A stretch of DNA of 5,337 nt from Pseudomonadota bacterium. GTDB lineage: Bacteria > Pseudomonadota > Gammaproteobacteria > Acidiferrobacterales > Acidiferrobacteraceae. The translations under genes were made by a program, and so were the position numbers. Below the pieces are notes generated by a model. It saw only the letters and a list, made by a program, of their open reading frames with translations, was not told where the DNA came from and made no database searches. The stretch is taken from NCBI GenBank assembly GCA_021795255.1, contig JAJYPQ010000316.1, positions 1 to 5,337 of the forward strand, given 5' to 3'. Shown here piece by piece: positions 1 through 5,137 of the stretch. Each line of letters starts with the position of its first letter. The first letter of the stretch is position 1.

Positions 1-7
1 ATCTGTT

Positions 8-13
8 CTCCTT
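8..13 (-). promoter_or_regulatory. Shine-Dalgarno of a gene starting beyond the left edge
   Basis: On the minus strand the sequence after the 28-204 gene reads AAGGAG followed by AACAGAT at the window edge. That is an ideal ribosome-binding site with 7 bases left before the edge, so a start codon is expected at or within a few bases of the edge. It lies 14 bases after the stop of the preceding small gene, which suggests the operon continues to the left. No residue of the next protein is visible. Confidence 0.6.
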
Positions 14-27
14 AATCTGTATCTCTG

Positions 28-204
28 TTAACCGCGCCGCCGGCGCTTATGACCTCGGTACGGCCTGGGCCGTGGCCCCCTGACAAGGAGTGGCTTTGGT
101 TTGGAGCCACGGCGCGCGAGAATAAGTGCTGTGCGCCGTTCGTTCCGGCCCATTCGAGCCAGTTCTGAGGCCGCCTGCTCTTTATCATCATTACAAATGT
201 CCAT
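28..204 (-). CDS. 58-residue very basic small protein, unknown function
   Basis: A 58-codon reading frame from ATG (204-202) to TAA (30-28). AAGGAG lies 6 bases before the ATG (211-216), a strong start signal. The N-terminal third is acidic to neutral and probably helical (MDICNDDKEQAASELARMGR). The rest is rich in Arg, Lys and Pro (RGPRPRPYRGHKRRRRG) and ends in a run of arginines. A charge pattern like this would fit nucleic-acid or acidic-partner binding, but that is inference and I recognise no family. The gene is the third of three mini-ORFs that share one frame downstream of the coupling protein, and it is followed by a Shine-Dalgarno for another gene. It could be a small accessory transfer protein. 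The alternative is a chance frame, which the strong ribosome-binding site and its operon position argue against. Confidence 0.6.
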   Translation of the reverse strand: MDICNDDKEQAASELARMGRNERRTALILARRGSKPKPLLVRGPRPRPYRGHKRRRRG

Positions 205-207
205 GGC

Positions 208-294
208 CTACTCCTTGTCTCCGTTTGCGCTCGGCTGCACGTCGGGGCCGCTGAGCAGTAAGGCCGTAAGCAGGAACATCACCACTTCCATCAT
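208..294 (-). CDS. 28-residue hydrophobic peptide, or distal part of an amber-interrupted gene
   Basis: ATG ATG (294-289) opens a 28-codon frame ending in TAG (210-208). The peptide starts MMEVVMFLLTALLLSG and ends in a short polar tail (PDVQPSANGDKE), as expected for a tiny membrane peptide or a signal-like segment. No convincing Shine-Dalgarno precedes this ATG (TCCGGG only). The frame is the same as the 12-codon mini-ORF at 301-339, which has a strong Shine-Dalgarno and ends in TAG two codons before this start. Expression could therefore occur by reinitiation after that TAG. Alternatively both pieces are one 43-codon membrane-protein gene broken by a nonsense change. The start of the next gene lies 4 bases past this stop, consistent with translational coupling. 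Confidence 0.45.
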   Translation of the reverse strand: MMEVVMFLLTALLLSGPDVQPSANGDKE

Positions 295-300
295 CCCGGA

Positions 301-339
301 CTAAATGGCTTTAACAATTTTCACGAGTATTTCGAACAT
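301..339 (-). CDS. 12-codon mini-ORF with a strong ribosome-binding site
   Basis: ATG at 339-337 encodes MFEILVKIVKAI and then TAG (303-301). It is preceded by AGGAGG with a 5-base gap, the best ribosome-binding site in the window, and lies 25 bases after the coupling-protein stop. A site this strong on a 12-codon frame is odd. Either this is the start of a longer gene cut by an amber codon (the frame continues into the hydrophobic 28-residue peptide), or it is a leader that delivers ribosomes to the next start. The peptide is amphipathic, with alternating hydrophobic and charged residues. No family can be assigned. Confidence 0.4.
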   Translation of the reverse strand: MFEILVKIVKAI

Positions 340-344
340 GTGAA

Positions 345-350
345 CCTCCT
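345..350 (-). promoter_or_regulatory. Strong Shine-Dalgarno AGGAGG before the mini-ORF run
   Basis: AGGAGG on the minus strand, 5 bases before ATG 339-337, in a short AT-rich gap (TTAATTAAT) after the coupling-protein stop. It is the main evidence that the region left of 364 is translated. Confidence 0.7.
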
Positions 351-364
351 ATTAATTAACTGCC

Positions 365-1807
365 TCATACATTGCTGCGCGGCGGCAAATCGGTCGCCCG
401 CTGCTGGTAGGGGTTTGCCATCTGGGGCCAGTCTTGGGGTTCCAGACGGATACGCAAAATGCTCGGTGCGTCCGCGAGGCGCAGATACCCCTGAAGTTTC
501 GGCAGGTTTTGGATTTCCGAAGGCAGAACAGCTGCTTCAATGGTATGCTGGTCCGATTCCGATTTGCCACCGCCGCCTGCATTTTGAGACTCTGAGGACA
601 CTTTGCGCACCACGTGACGCTGGCCGATACTGTCCGAGCACCAGCGCGCGGTGTCGGGATCGGGGGCCCGCAAAATTAACTGGCTGGAAAAGCAGGACAA
701 CAAAACCTGACTGCCGAATTGTCCGTAGTGTTCCTTCAGCTGCGCCACCGTCTGTACACCGGCGACCCCGCACAAACCGAATTTTCGACCTTGCGTGAGG
801 GCATCGGCCAAGCTCTGCACCCTCCCCAATGCCGCCAGCTCGTCCAAAATAAGCCAGAGGCGCCGTGTCGAATCAGGCGGGAGCGACAGCGCGGCTGACA
901 CGGCCTCGCCAATCCATGCGCTGACCAGCGGACGCATCGAGGCCATCATGTCATTCCGAATGGGAATCCAGAGCCAACCACTACCAGACTCCACCCAGCG
1001 GCGGACACTGAAGGCATCGGCGCCCGCGTCAGGGGGCAAAAAACGGTAGGATGGGAGATAGGAACCGATGATGCCACGCACGCTCGACAACATTTTTGCC
1101 GCACCGGTATCGAACAGTGTCGATGCCGGGAGGCCAGCGACGAGTGCTTCTATATCTTCGCTTTTGTCTATGGTCAAAACCTGTAAAAGGTCCGCATTGG
1201 TCGCACGGGCTGATTCCATCAGCCTTTCCAGGACCGCGCCCACGAGCGATTGACTATAAAGTTGCCACTGTTGCGCGTCGCCGCTGCTGGGTGCATCCGG
1301 GACCATAGACTTGGCGAGACGGTCCGCGTCGTGGGCTTGAGCCATTTCCGAAAATGGCGACCACGCCACGGAACGCGCATCGAGTGGATTTAAAATCGTA
1401 TCGCCCTCCCTGAAAAACCGACTCATCATTTCCCCGCCCGGGTCGACAACGATGGCGCGATTAGTCTGGCGTTCGCGGACAGTAAAAAGAACAGACGACA
1501 ATGCGACACTTTTCCCTGCGCCAGTTCCACCTGTAAACAAAATGTGATTCGGTTCTATGTCTGGTGGCACGGGAAGGCCGCCGATCGCGATCTGATCGCG
1601 ACGGCCGCGGCGCTTTTTGCTAGCTGCTATGCTCGTGCCTCGATGGGTCGTGCCATCGGTGTTTTTTTTGGGAGTAGAGAGCTTCGTGGTTATGGCAATC
1701 CCTGCCAACGCGTCAAGCAAAGCTGTCGGGAGAAAAGCGTGAGTCGCGAGCGCGCCTACGGCGGTCGTGGCGGCCAGGACGGATGCTGCTCTCACTGTTT
1801 TATTCAT
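365..1807 (-). CDS. TrwB/TraD-type type IV coupling protein (conjugative DNA-transfer ATPase)
   Basis: A 480-residue hexameric-type ATPase that would link the relaxase-DNA complex to the type IV secretion channel at the inner membrane and help pump DNA. The N-terminus (about residues 5-41) has two short hydrophobic stretches that probably form the membrane anchor. A basic linker follows (KKRRGRR, 64-70). The Walker A motif GGTGAGKS is at 93-100, and VVDPGGE (120-126) follows as in TrwB/TraD proteins. The Walker B motif LWLILDEL is at 317-324 (D322, E323). The downstream block QGRKFG...GVQTVAQLKEHYG (339-362) is typical of the family. The length is close to R388 TrwB (about 507). The start at 1807 is supported by AAAGGA 7 bases upstream and overlaps the preceding gene by 8 bases, so the two are probably translationally coupled. 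An A8 run at codons 47-49 is a possible slippage site. The C-terminus is intact, ending LPPRSNV. Confidence 0.94.
   Translation of the reverse strand: MNKTVRAASVLAATTAVGALATHAFLPTALLDALAGIAITTKLSTPKKNTDGTTHRGTSIAASKKRRGRRDQIAIGGLPVPPDIEPNHILFTGGTGAGKSVALSSVLFTVRERQTNRAIVVDPGGEMMSRFFREGDTILNPLDARSVAWSPFSEMAQAHDADRLAKSMVPDAPSSGDAQQWQLYSQSLVGAVLERLMESARATNADLLQVLTIDKSEDIEALVAGLPASTLFDTGAAKMLSSVRGIIGSYLPSYRFLPPDAGADAFSVRRWVESGSGWLWIPIRNDMMASMRPLVSAWIGEAVSAALSLPPDSTRRLWLILDELAALGRVQSLADALTQGRKFGLCGVAGVQTVAQLKEHYGQFGSQVLLSCFSSQLILRAPDPDTARWCSDSIGQRHVVRKVSSESQNAGGGGKSESDQHTIEAAVLPSEIQNLPKLQGYLRLADAPSILRIRLEPQDWPQMANPYQQRATDLPPRSNV
369..389 (-). repeat. Copy C of the module-border repeat (3' end of coupling gene)
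   Basis: On the minus strand this reads GATTTGCCGCCG followed by CGCAGCAAT. It matches 18 of 21 bases of the copy at 4917-4937, and the match extends to 20 of 23 when the following GT is included. It encodes the last codons of the coupling protein and ends just before its TGA. Confidence 0.5.
1641..1669. other. A8 tract with adjacent stem-loop (possible frameshift or antisense terminator element)
   Basis: On the plus strand CGATGG (1641-1646), a 6-base loop and CCATCG (1653-1658) form a perfect 6-bp stem. GTG and then eight T (1662-1669) follow, the shape of a weak intrinsic terminator for plus-strand (antisense) transcripts. On the minus (coding) strand the same DNA reads in frame AAA AAA AAC, containing the slippery heptamer A AAA AAC, followed after 2 bases by the stem. 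A -1 shift would end at TAG 1622-1620. Both readings are inference, and the short stem and short spacer are weaknesses. Confidence 0.3.
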
Positions 1808-2027
1808 TATTGCGTCCTTTCGGTTCTATACGCTGTGCCATACGCACCAACCAGCGCACAGTAAAAGTGATAGCTTCACCGACAATTAACAAAAAAGTGC
1901 AGGCGCTAAACATAAGGATCAGCACTAAAAATATAAGAGCGAGATCACTGTCGAGGCGCGGGAAACTGTGGCCGTGGCCTGGCGGTACCGGCGGGAGTTG
2001 AGATAGAAAATTGTGAGTGTGCTGCAT
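1800..2027 (-). CDS. 75-residue single-pass membrane protein between relaxase and coupling protein
   Basis: I start this at ATG 2027-2025 because AAGGAG lies 6 bases upstream (2034-2039). A GTG at 2066-2064 would add 13 residues but has no comparable site. The N-terminus is Pro/His-rich (LPPVPPGHGH, 11-20). A single long hydrophobic helix spans about residues 28-50 (LALIFLVLILMF...LLIVG). A basic, amphipathic tail follows, with R58, R62, R66, K70 and R72. The positive-inside rule predicts C-terminus in the cytoplasm and N-terminus outside. The gene overlaps the coupling-protein start by 8 bases, so the two products are probably made in proportion. By position it is a candidate partner or anchor of the coupling protein, or an entry-exclusion type peptide. 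No family is recognised and function is inference. Confidence 0.82.
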   Translation of the reverse strand: MQHTHNFLSQLPPVPPGHGHSFPRLDSDLALIFLVLILMFSACTFLLIVGEAITFTVRWLVRMAQRIEPKGRNNE

Positions 2028-2033
2028 GACAAG

Positions 2034-2039
2034 CTCCTT
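2034..2039 (-). promoter_or_regulatory. Shine-Dalgarno AAGGAG that decides the start of the small membrane protein
   Basis: AAGGAG, 6 bases before ATG 2027-2025 on the minus strand, in an A-rich stretch. This favours the internal ATG over the upstream GTG that overlaps the relaxase stop codon (GTGA). Confidence 0.75.
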
Positions 2040-2054
2040 TTTATTTGTGTATGT

Positions 2055-2075
2055 ATTGCTGCTCACCGGGAAATC
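2055..2075 (-). repeat. Copy B of the module-border repeat (3' end of relaxase gene)
   Basis: On the minus strand this reads GATTTCCCGGTG followed by AGCAGCAAT. It matches 20 of 21 bases of the copy at 4917-4937. It spans the last relaxase codons, the TGA (2065-2063) and the first bases of the gap before the small membrane protein. Confidence 0.7.
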
Positions 2076-4888
2076 TCATATTCATGAGACTTAGTTTTAG
2101 CCGGGACTTCATCGCGCGCCCTGGACAAGTCGCCGTGGCGGCCCAAGTCCTTGGCGGCCTCGGCGCGCAGTTCCTTCAGTGATTCGAGGTTTGGGACCGA
2201 ACGATCTTTTGTGGCGGATATGGCGTGCTCGCGTTGTGCGAATTTGGCCCAGTTCTTTTCGAGGCTTAATGAGTTGTCCGTATAGATTTTGAGCGTATCT
2301 CGTTCGCGCGAGGCGGCGACATAGGCGGTCTGCGCGGTCGCTACGCGCGAGGCCTCGCCAGCCACCACCACATGGTCCACGGTCGCGCCCTGAGCGGCGT
2401 GAATCGTGCGGCACCAGCCGTAGTCCACGGTCTGGCCCTTGGAGGGATCGAGTGTGACTTCCTTGCCGATATCGAGGCGGGCGACGGGCTTCCCATCCTC
2501 AATTCTGTCGATAATGGCCGCCTCGCCGTTTCTGATGCGGTCCACGCCCTTTTGATTTTCGCGAAACACGATGGCGTCACCGGGCGACAATTCCATATCG
2601 CGGGGCTGGTAGACGCCGGCCGGCTTCTCGCGGGCCGGATTCCAGTCTCGGGATTCGCCCGCGCGATTCGTCACAGTTACGGTATTCCCCCGTACGTCCC
2701 GGACCTCGTACTCGACTGAGTGACGGTCGCGGCCCTGCCCTTCCTCCAGACGAACGACCATGCCGGGCTTGTAAGATTCGGCATGGGCGGCCTTCTCGCG
2801 GGTGAGCCCTACTTTATCGAGGGCGGTTACGGTAACGGATTCCTGGGAGATTGCGCCTTGCAACCGGAGGCCTTCGCGGACGCGTTCATTGATTTGGCGG
2901 CGTAAATCGTTGGTGCCGCTCACAACCAAAGTTGCATTGCGCGTTTCAGCATCGCGGGACAAATAATCGGCGGCAGTCGCGGCGGCAATCGCGGCGCGCT
3001 TCTCTTGCGTTGTGGCCTTGTTACCTTCTTTCTGTATCTCCACCTCTTGCATATACGGACGCGCAAGCTCGGTGGCGCGACGGGCCTCACCCCGCGCAAA
3101 GGCCTGGGCGATTTCGCGCAGTTGAGGATCGCGTTGGCGCTTAATTTCGTCGATGGTGACATATTGGATGGCGCCTGTTTCGAGCATCTGTTGGAAGGGG
3201 CTACCGGCCTCGACGGCGGCAAGCTGACGGGGGTCGCCAACCATCAGGAGACGGGCACCTTCCTTGTCAATGCGCCGCAAAAGCGCGTCCATATCACGAC
3301 CTGACACCATGCCGGCTTCGTCGAGAATGTAGATTCGATTAACGCTTGTGGAGTCCTTGGAGGAGAGGAGGCTCGCGAGCGTCCTGGTGTCATCGGCGCC
3401 GGCGCTTTTCAGTTCGTGGCTCGCGGCCGCCGAGGGCGCGATGCCAACGACTTCATAGCCTGTTTCCCGTGCTGCTTGCACGTACCCTGACATGCTGGTG
3501 GTTTTACCTGCCCCGGCCGCGCCCACGATCCCAGTCACCCGATCAGGCGATGTCAGGGCAAGCGCCAGGGCCTCACGCTGGCCGGCACTAAAGGAAAAAC
3601 CTTGGGCGGCTTCACGCGCTGCGATGAAGGAGTCGGCCTGGTCGCCCGACATGAGCAGTTTGGCGGCCCCCGCGCCGCCACGCGCCCGGGCCAGAATTTC
3701 TTGCTCGCGGTGGAGAGCGTCTTTGGTTGTTAGACGGTCGCCGCCCACATTGATGAGGCCGCCTTCGCCGGCGGCCAGCGAGGCCTCGATGCTTTGGATG
3801 TCCGTGCCGCCCATGCCGGCCTTCAAGGCCTCGAAACGCACTTGGTCCTTACTGAAAACCGTCTCGCGCTCACCGAGGTGGCGGGTCGCGGATTTGACCG
3901 ATTCCGCGGAGAGGTCGGCGACCGGGATGGGGCCGCGGGCCCGCGCCTCGCGCTCGAGACGGTCAAAATCTAGGCCTGCCTCCCGCATGCGAACTCGCCA
4001 CTCCCAGCGCTGATCCTCCTGAGAGAGCTGGGACTTACCCTCGCGCGTCCCAAGGTTCGCCGCATCACGCTGCGCGGCGGTCGAGGATTCGCGGGTCAGG
4101 CCTTGGGCTTCGAGGGAGACATCCACTTGGTCGCGGCGTCGCGAAAAGGTGTCGATTTGTTCCTGGGTGACGCCCTCTACTTCAAAGCCATCTTTGGTCG
4201 GCCGAACTTCATAACCCAGCTCCTGAAGGCGTTGGGCGAGGTGCGCCTTGGCAGCAAAATCCGCCGTCATCCGCAAAACGCTGGCTTGGCCAAAATCCAG
4301 GTCACGGGCGACCCACTGACCATCAGCGCGCTGCGTTATGTTCATGACCAGCAGATGGGTGTGCAGGTCGGGGTCGGCCTTACCCTCCACCGTCCGCGCG
4401 TCCTCGTGGGTAAAGGCGCTCGCCACCATTTTTCCTGTGCGCTCGACCGAAGTGCCGCCGTGCCCCATGCGCGCCGTGATGCATTCGCGTTCAATCACGC
4501 CTGCGGCCACGCCCACCGCCTCATCCCACAAACCCTTAAGGCGGTCATCGCCGCTCCCCAGCACCAACAGCGAAAAGGATTTTGGGGCACTGATGGTTAG
4601 GTCGGTTGCCATGCGGCGTTCAGCCTGGCGGCCGCCCCGCGCGCTGATGTCCTCGCCTGTGGGCAGATGCCCCTGCAATAGCGCGTTGTGAGTCCGGTCA
4701 TCGACAGGCCCTTCCAGCCCCAAAGCGCGCGCCCCCTCGCCCATCCAAACCCCCGGGGCGCCCTTCGGGTAGTACCCGGTCTCCCGGTCAGGATCACGCG
4801 CGTTTCGGGCGTAGTCCGTGATCCCCGCCGCCGCTTTGGCGGGGTCCTGGCCCGCCTTCATGCTTAAGTGCTTTATGCCAATCGTCAT
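2063..4888 (-). CDS. MobF/TrwC-type conjugative relaxase-helicase
   Basis: A 941-residue bifunctional protein that nicks the transferred strand at oriT and unwinds the element. The relaxase domain (about 1-300) has candidate nucleophiles Y26 and Y39/Y40, the metal-binding histidines H161 (AFTHEDAR), H176 and H178 (DPDLHTHLLVMN), and the family block WMGEGARALGL near 48-58. The RecD-like helicase domain (about 430-870) shows GAAGAGKT (Walker A, 456-463, K462), ILDEAG (Walker B, 521-526), GDPRQL (551-556), TIHAAQG (828-834) and YVAASRERD (856-864, with R861). The length is close to R388 TrwC (966) and much shorter than F TraI, so the long C-terminal extension of F-like proteins is absent. ATG 4888-4886 has GAGGA 7 bases upstream. 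All hallmark motifs are intact. This is the first gene of the transfer operon, transcribed away from the putative oriT. Confidence 0.97.
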   Translation of the reverse strand: MTIGIKHLSMKAGQDPAKAAAGITDYARNARDPDRETGYYPKGAPGVWMGEGARALGLEGPVDDRTHNALLQGHLPTGEDISARGGRQAERRMATDLTISAPKSFSLLVLGSGDDRLKGLWDEAVGVAAGVIERECITARMGHGGTSVERTGKMVASAFTHEDARTVEGKADPDLHTHLLVMNITQRADGQWVARDLDFGQASVLRMTADFAAKAHLAQRLQELGYEVRPTKDGFEVEGVTQEQIDTFSRRRDQVDVSLEAQGLTRESSTAAQRDAANLGTREGKSQLSQEDQRWEWRVRMREAGLDFDRLEREARARGPIPVADLSAESVKSATRHLGERETVFSKDQVRFEALKAGMGGTDIQSIEASLAAGEGGLINVGGDRLTTKDALHREQEILARARGGAGAAKLLMSGDQADSFIAAREAAQGFSFSAGQREALALALTSPDRVTGIVGAAGAGKTTSMSGYVQAARETGYEVVGIAPSAAASHELKSAGADDTRTLASLLSSKDSTSVNRIYILDEAGMVSGRDMDALLRRIDKEGARLLMVGDPRQLAAVEAGSPFQQMLETGAIQYVTIDEIKRQRDPQLREIAQAFARGEARRATELARPYMQEVEIQKEGNKATTQEKRAAIAAATAADYLSRDAETRNATLVVSGTNDLRRQINERVREGLRLQGAISQESVTVTALDKVGLTREKAAHAESYKPGMVVRLEEGQGRDRHSVEYEVRDVRGNTVTVTNRAGESRDWNPAREKPAGVYQPRDMELSPGDAIVFRENQKGVDRIRNGEAAIIDRIEDGKPVARLDIGKEVTLDPSKGQTVDYGWCRTIHAAQGATVDHVVVAGEASRVATAQTAYVAASRERDTLKIYTDNSLSLEKNWAKFAQREHAISATKDRSVPNLESLKELRAEAAKDLGRHGDLSRARDEVPAKTKSHEYEISR

Positions 4889-4895
4889 GACCCGT

Positions 4896-4900
4896 TCCTC
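4896..4900 (-). promoter_or_regulatory. Shine-Dalgarno GAGGA of the relaxase
   Basis: GAGGA on the minus strand, 7 bases before ATG 4888-4886, supports the chosen relaxase start. I could not find a convincing sigma-70 promoter in the 250 bases upstream. Confidence 0.65.
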
Positions 4901-4916
4901 GTCCGTTGCTCACCAC

Positions 4917-4937
4917 ATTGCTGCGCACCGGGAAATC
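4917..4937 (-). repeat. Copy A of the module-border repeat (upstream of relaxase)
   Basis: On the minus strand this reads GATTTCCCGGTG followed by CGCAGCAAT, 28 bases before the relaxase start. It shares 20 of 21 bases with the copy at 2055-2075 and 18 of 21 with the copy at 369-389. It overlaps the left arm of the 9-bp inverted repeat at 4921-4929. Confidence 0.7.
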
Positions 4938-4954
4938 ATGACGCGGTTTGGTGT

Positions 4955-4964
4955 GCGTGTGGTG
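4955..4964 (+). other. Candidate nic site
   Basis: GCGTGTGGTG on the plus strand resembles the G/T-rich nic region of F-family oriT (GTGTGGTG core as I recall it). Cleavage between 4960 and 4961 would send the right side of the window into the recipient first and the transfer genes last, the usual polarity. The flanking sequence differs from both the F and R388 nic sites, so this is a suggestion. Confidence 0.3.
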
Positions 4965-5025
4965 GCGAATGACGGCACTTAAAGGGGTGAGTTTGGTGCG
5001 CAGGTGATCACGGAGGCCACACAAC

Positions 5026-5039
5026 CGGCGACGAAGCCG
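5026..5039. repeat. Short hairpin around CGAAGC (copy 1)
   Basis: CGGC (5026-5029) and GCCG (5036-5039) pair around a GACGAA loop. The stem is only 4 bp. It is listed because CGAAGC recurs in the two stronger hairpins to the right at 36-37 base steps. Confidence 0.35.
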
Positions 5040-5042
5040 ACA

Positions 5043-5059
5043 CCTCGAGCGCAGCGAGG
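5043..5059. repeat. Short inverted repeat CCTCG / CGAGG
   Basis: Arms 5043-5047 and 5055-5059 are separated by 7 bases. It is a modest 5-bp stem lying between the CGAAGC hairpins, with no T-run after it, so it is not an intrinsic terminator. Confidence 0.4.
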
Positions 5060-5060
5060 G

Positions 5061-5079
5061 GCACAAGCGAAGCTGGTGC
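5061..5079. repeat. GCGAAGC mini-hairpin (copy 2)
   Basis: GCACAAGC (5061-5068), a GAA loop and GCTGGTGC (5072-5079) form an 8-position stem with one A/G mismatch. The core GCGAAGC at 5067-5073 on the plus strand is the heptamer known for an exceptionally stable single-stranded DNA hairpin. Confidence 0.5.
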
Positions 5080-5096
5080 GGATGTGTGATCTTTCA

Positions 5097-5117
5097 GCCC
5101 ATCGCGAAGCGGTGGGC
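5097..5117. repeat. GCGAAGC mini-hairpin with 9-bp stem (copy 3)
   Basis: GCCCATCGC (5097-5105), a GAA loop (5106-5108) and GCGGTGGGC (5109-5117) pair over nine positions with one T/G wobble. The core GCGAAGC is at 5104-5110. This is the strongest hairpin of the region and lies about 20 bases before the 11-bp repeat array. Confidence 0.6.
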
Positions 5118-5137
5118 GTCTCGTGCGATGTACTGAC

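Larger units (their letters stand above)
4901..5137. other. oriT: Probable origin-of-transfer region (non-coding, inverted repeats)
   Basis: This stretch has no supported gene and lies directly upstream of the relaxase, where oriT sits in many MobF elements. It holds a 9-bp perfect inverted repeat (CTGCGCACC 4921-4929 with GGTGCGCAG 4995-5003) and a 7-bp one (CACCACA 4911-4917 with TGTGGTG 4958-4964). GTTTGGTG is directly repeated at 4946 and 4991, and GTGATCAC (5004-5011) is an 8-bp palindrome. The sequence from 4946 to 4965 is G/T-rich and contains a nic-like GTGTGGTG. Several hairpins follow to the right. The position and the density of repeats support oriT. The exact borders are a guess, and part of the region must also hold the operon promoter. 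Confidence 0.6.

Noticed and set aside
101..304. 67-codon plus-strand frame
   Set aside because: Antisense to the mini-ORF run, which has strong minus-strand ribosome-binding sites. The plus-strand frame has no supporting context.
340..798. 152-codon plus-strand frame
   Set aside because: Opposite the C-terminal half of the coupling protein. It has no recognisable domain.
2028..2066. GTG start for the small membrane protein overlapping the relaxase stop (GTGA)
   Set aside because: Attractive as a coupled start, but the ATG at 2027-2025 has AAGGAG at ideal spacing and the extra 13 residues are polar and unremarkable.
3492..4013. 173-codon plus-strand frame
   Set aside because: Antisense shadow of the relaxase gene. 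The composition is Arg/Ser/Pro-rich and typical of a GC-rich opposite strand, and the relaxase motifs on the other strand are unambiguous.
4103..4600. 165-codon plus-strand frame
   Set aside because: Lies wholly opposite the relaxase catalytic domain, with no family features and no separate start signal.
5043..5059. Intrinsic terminator
   Set aside because: The stem is 5 bp and no T-run follows on either strand.
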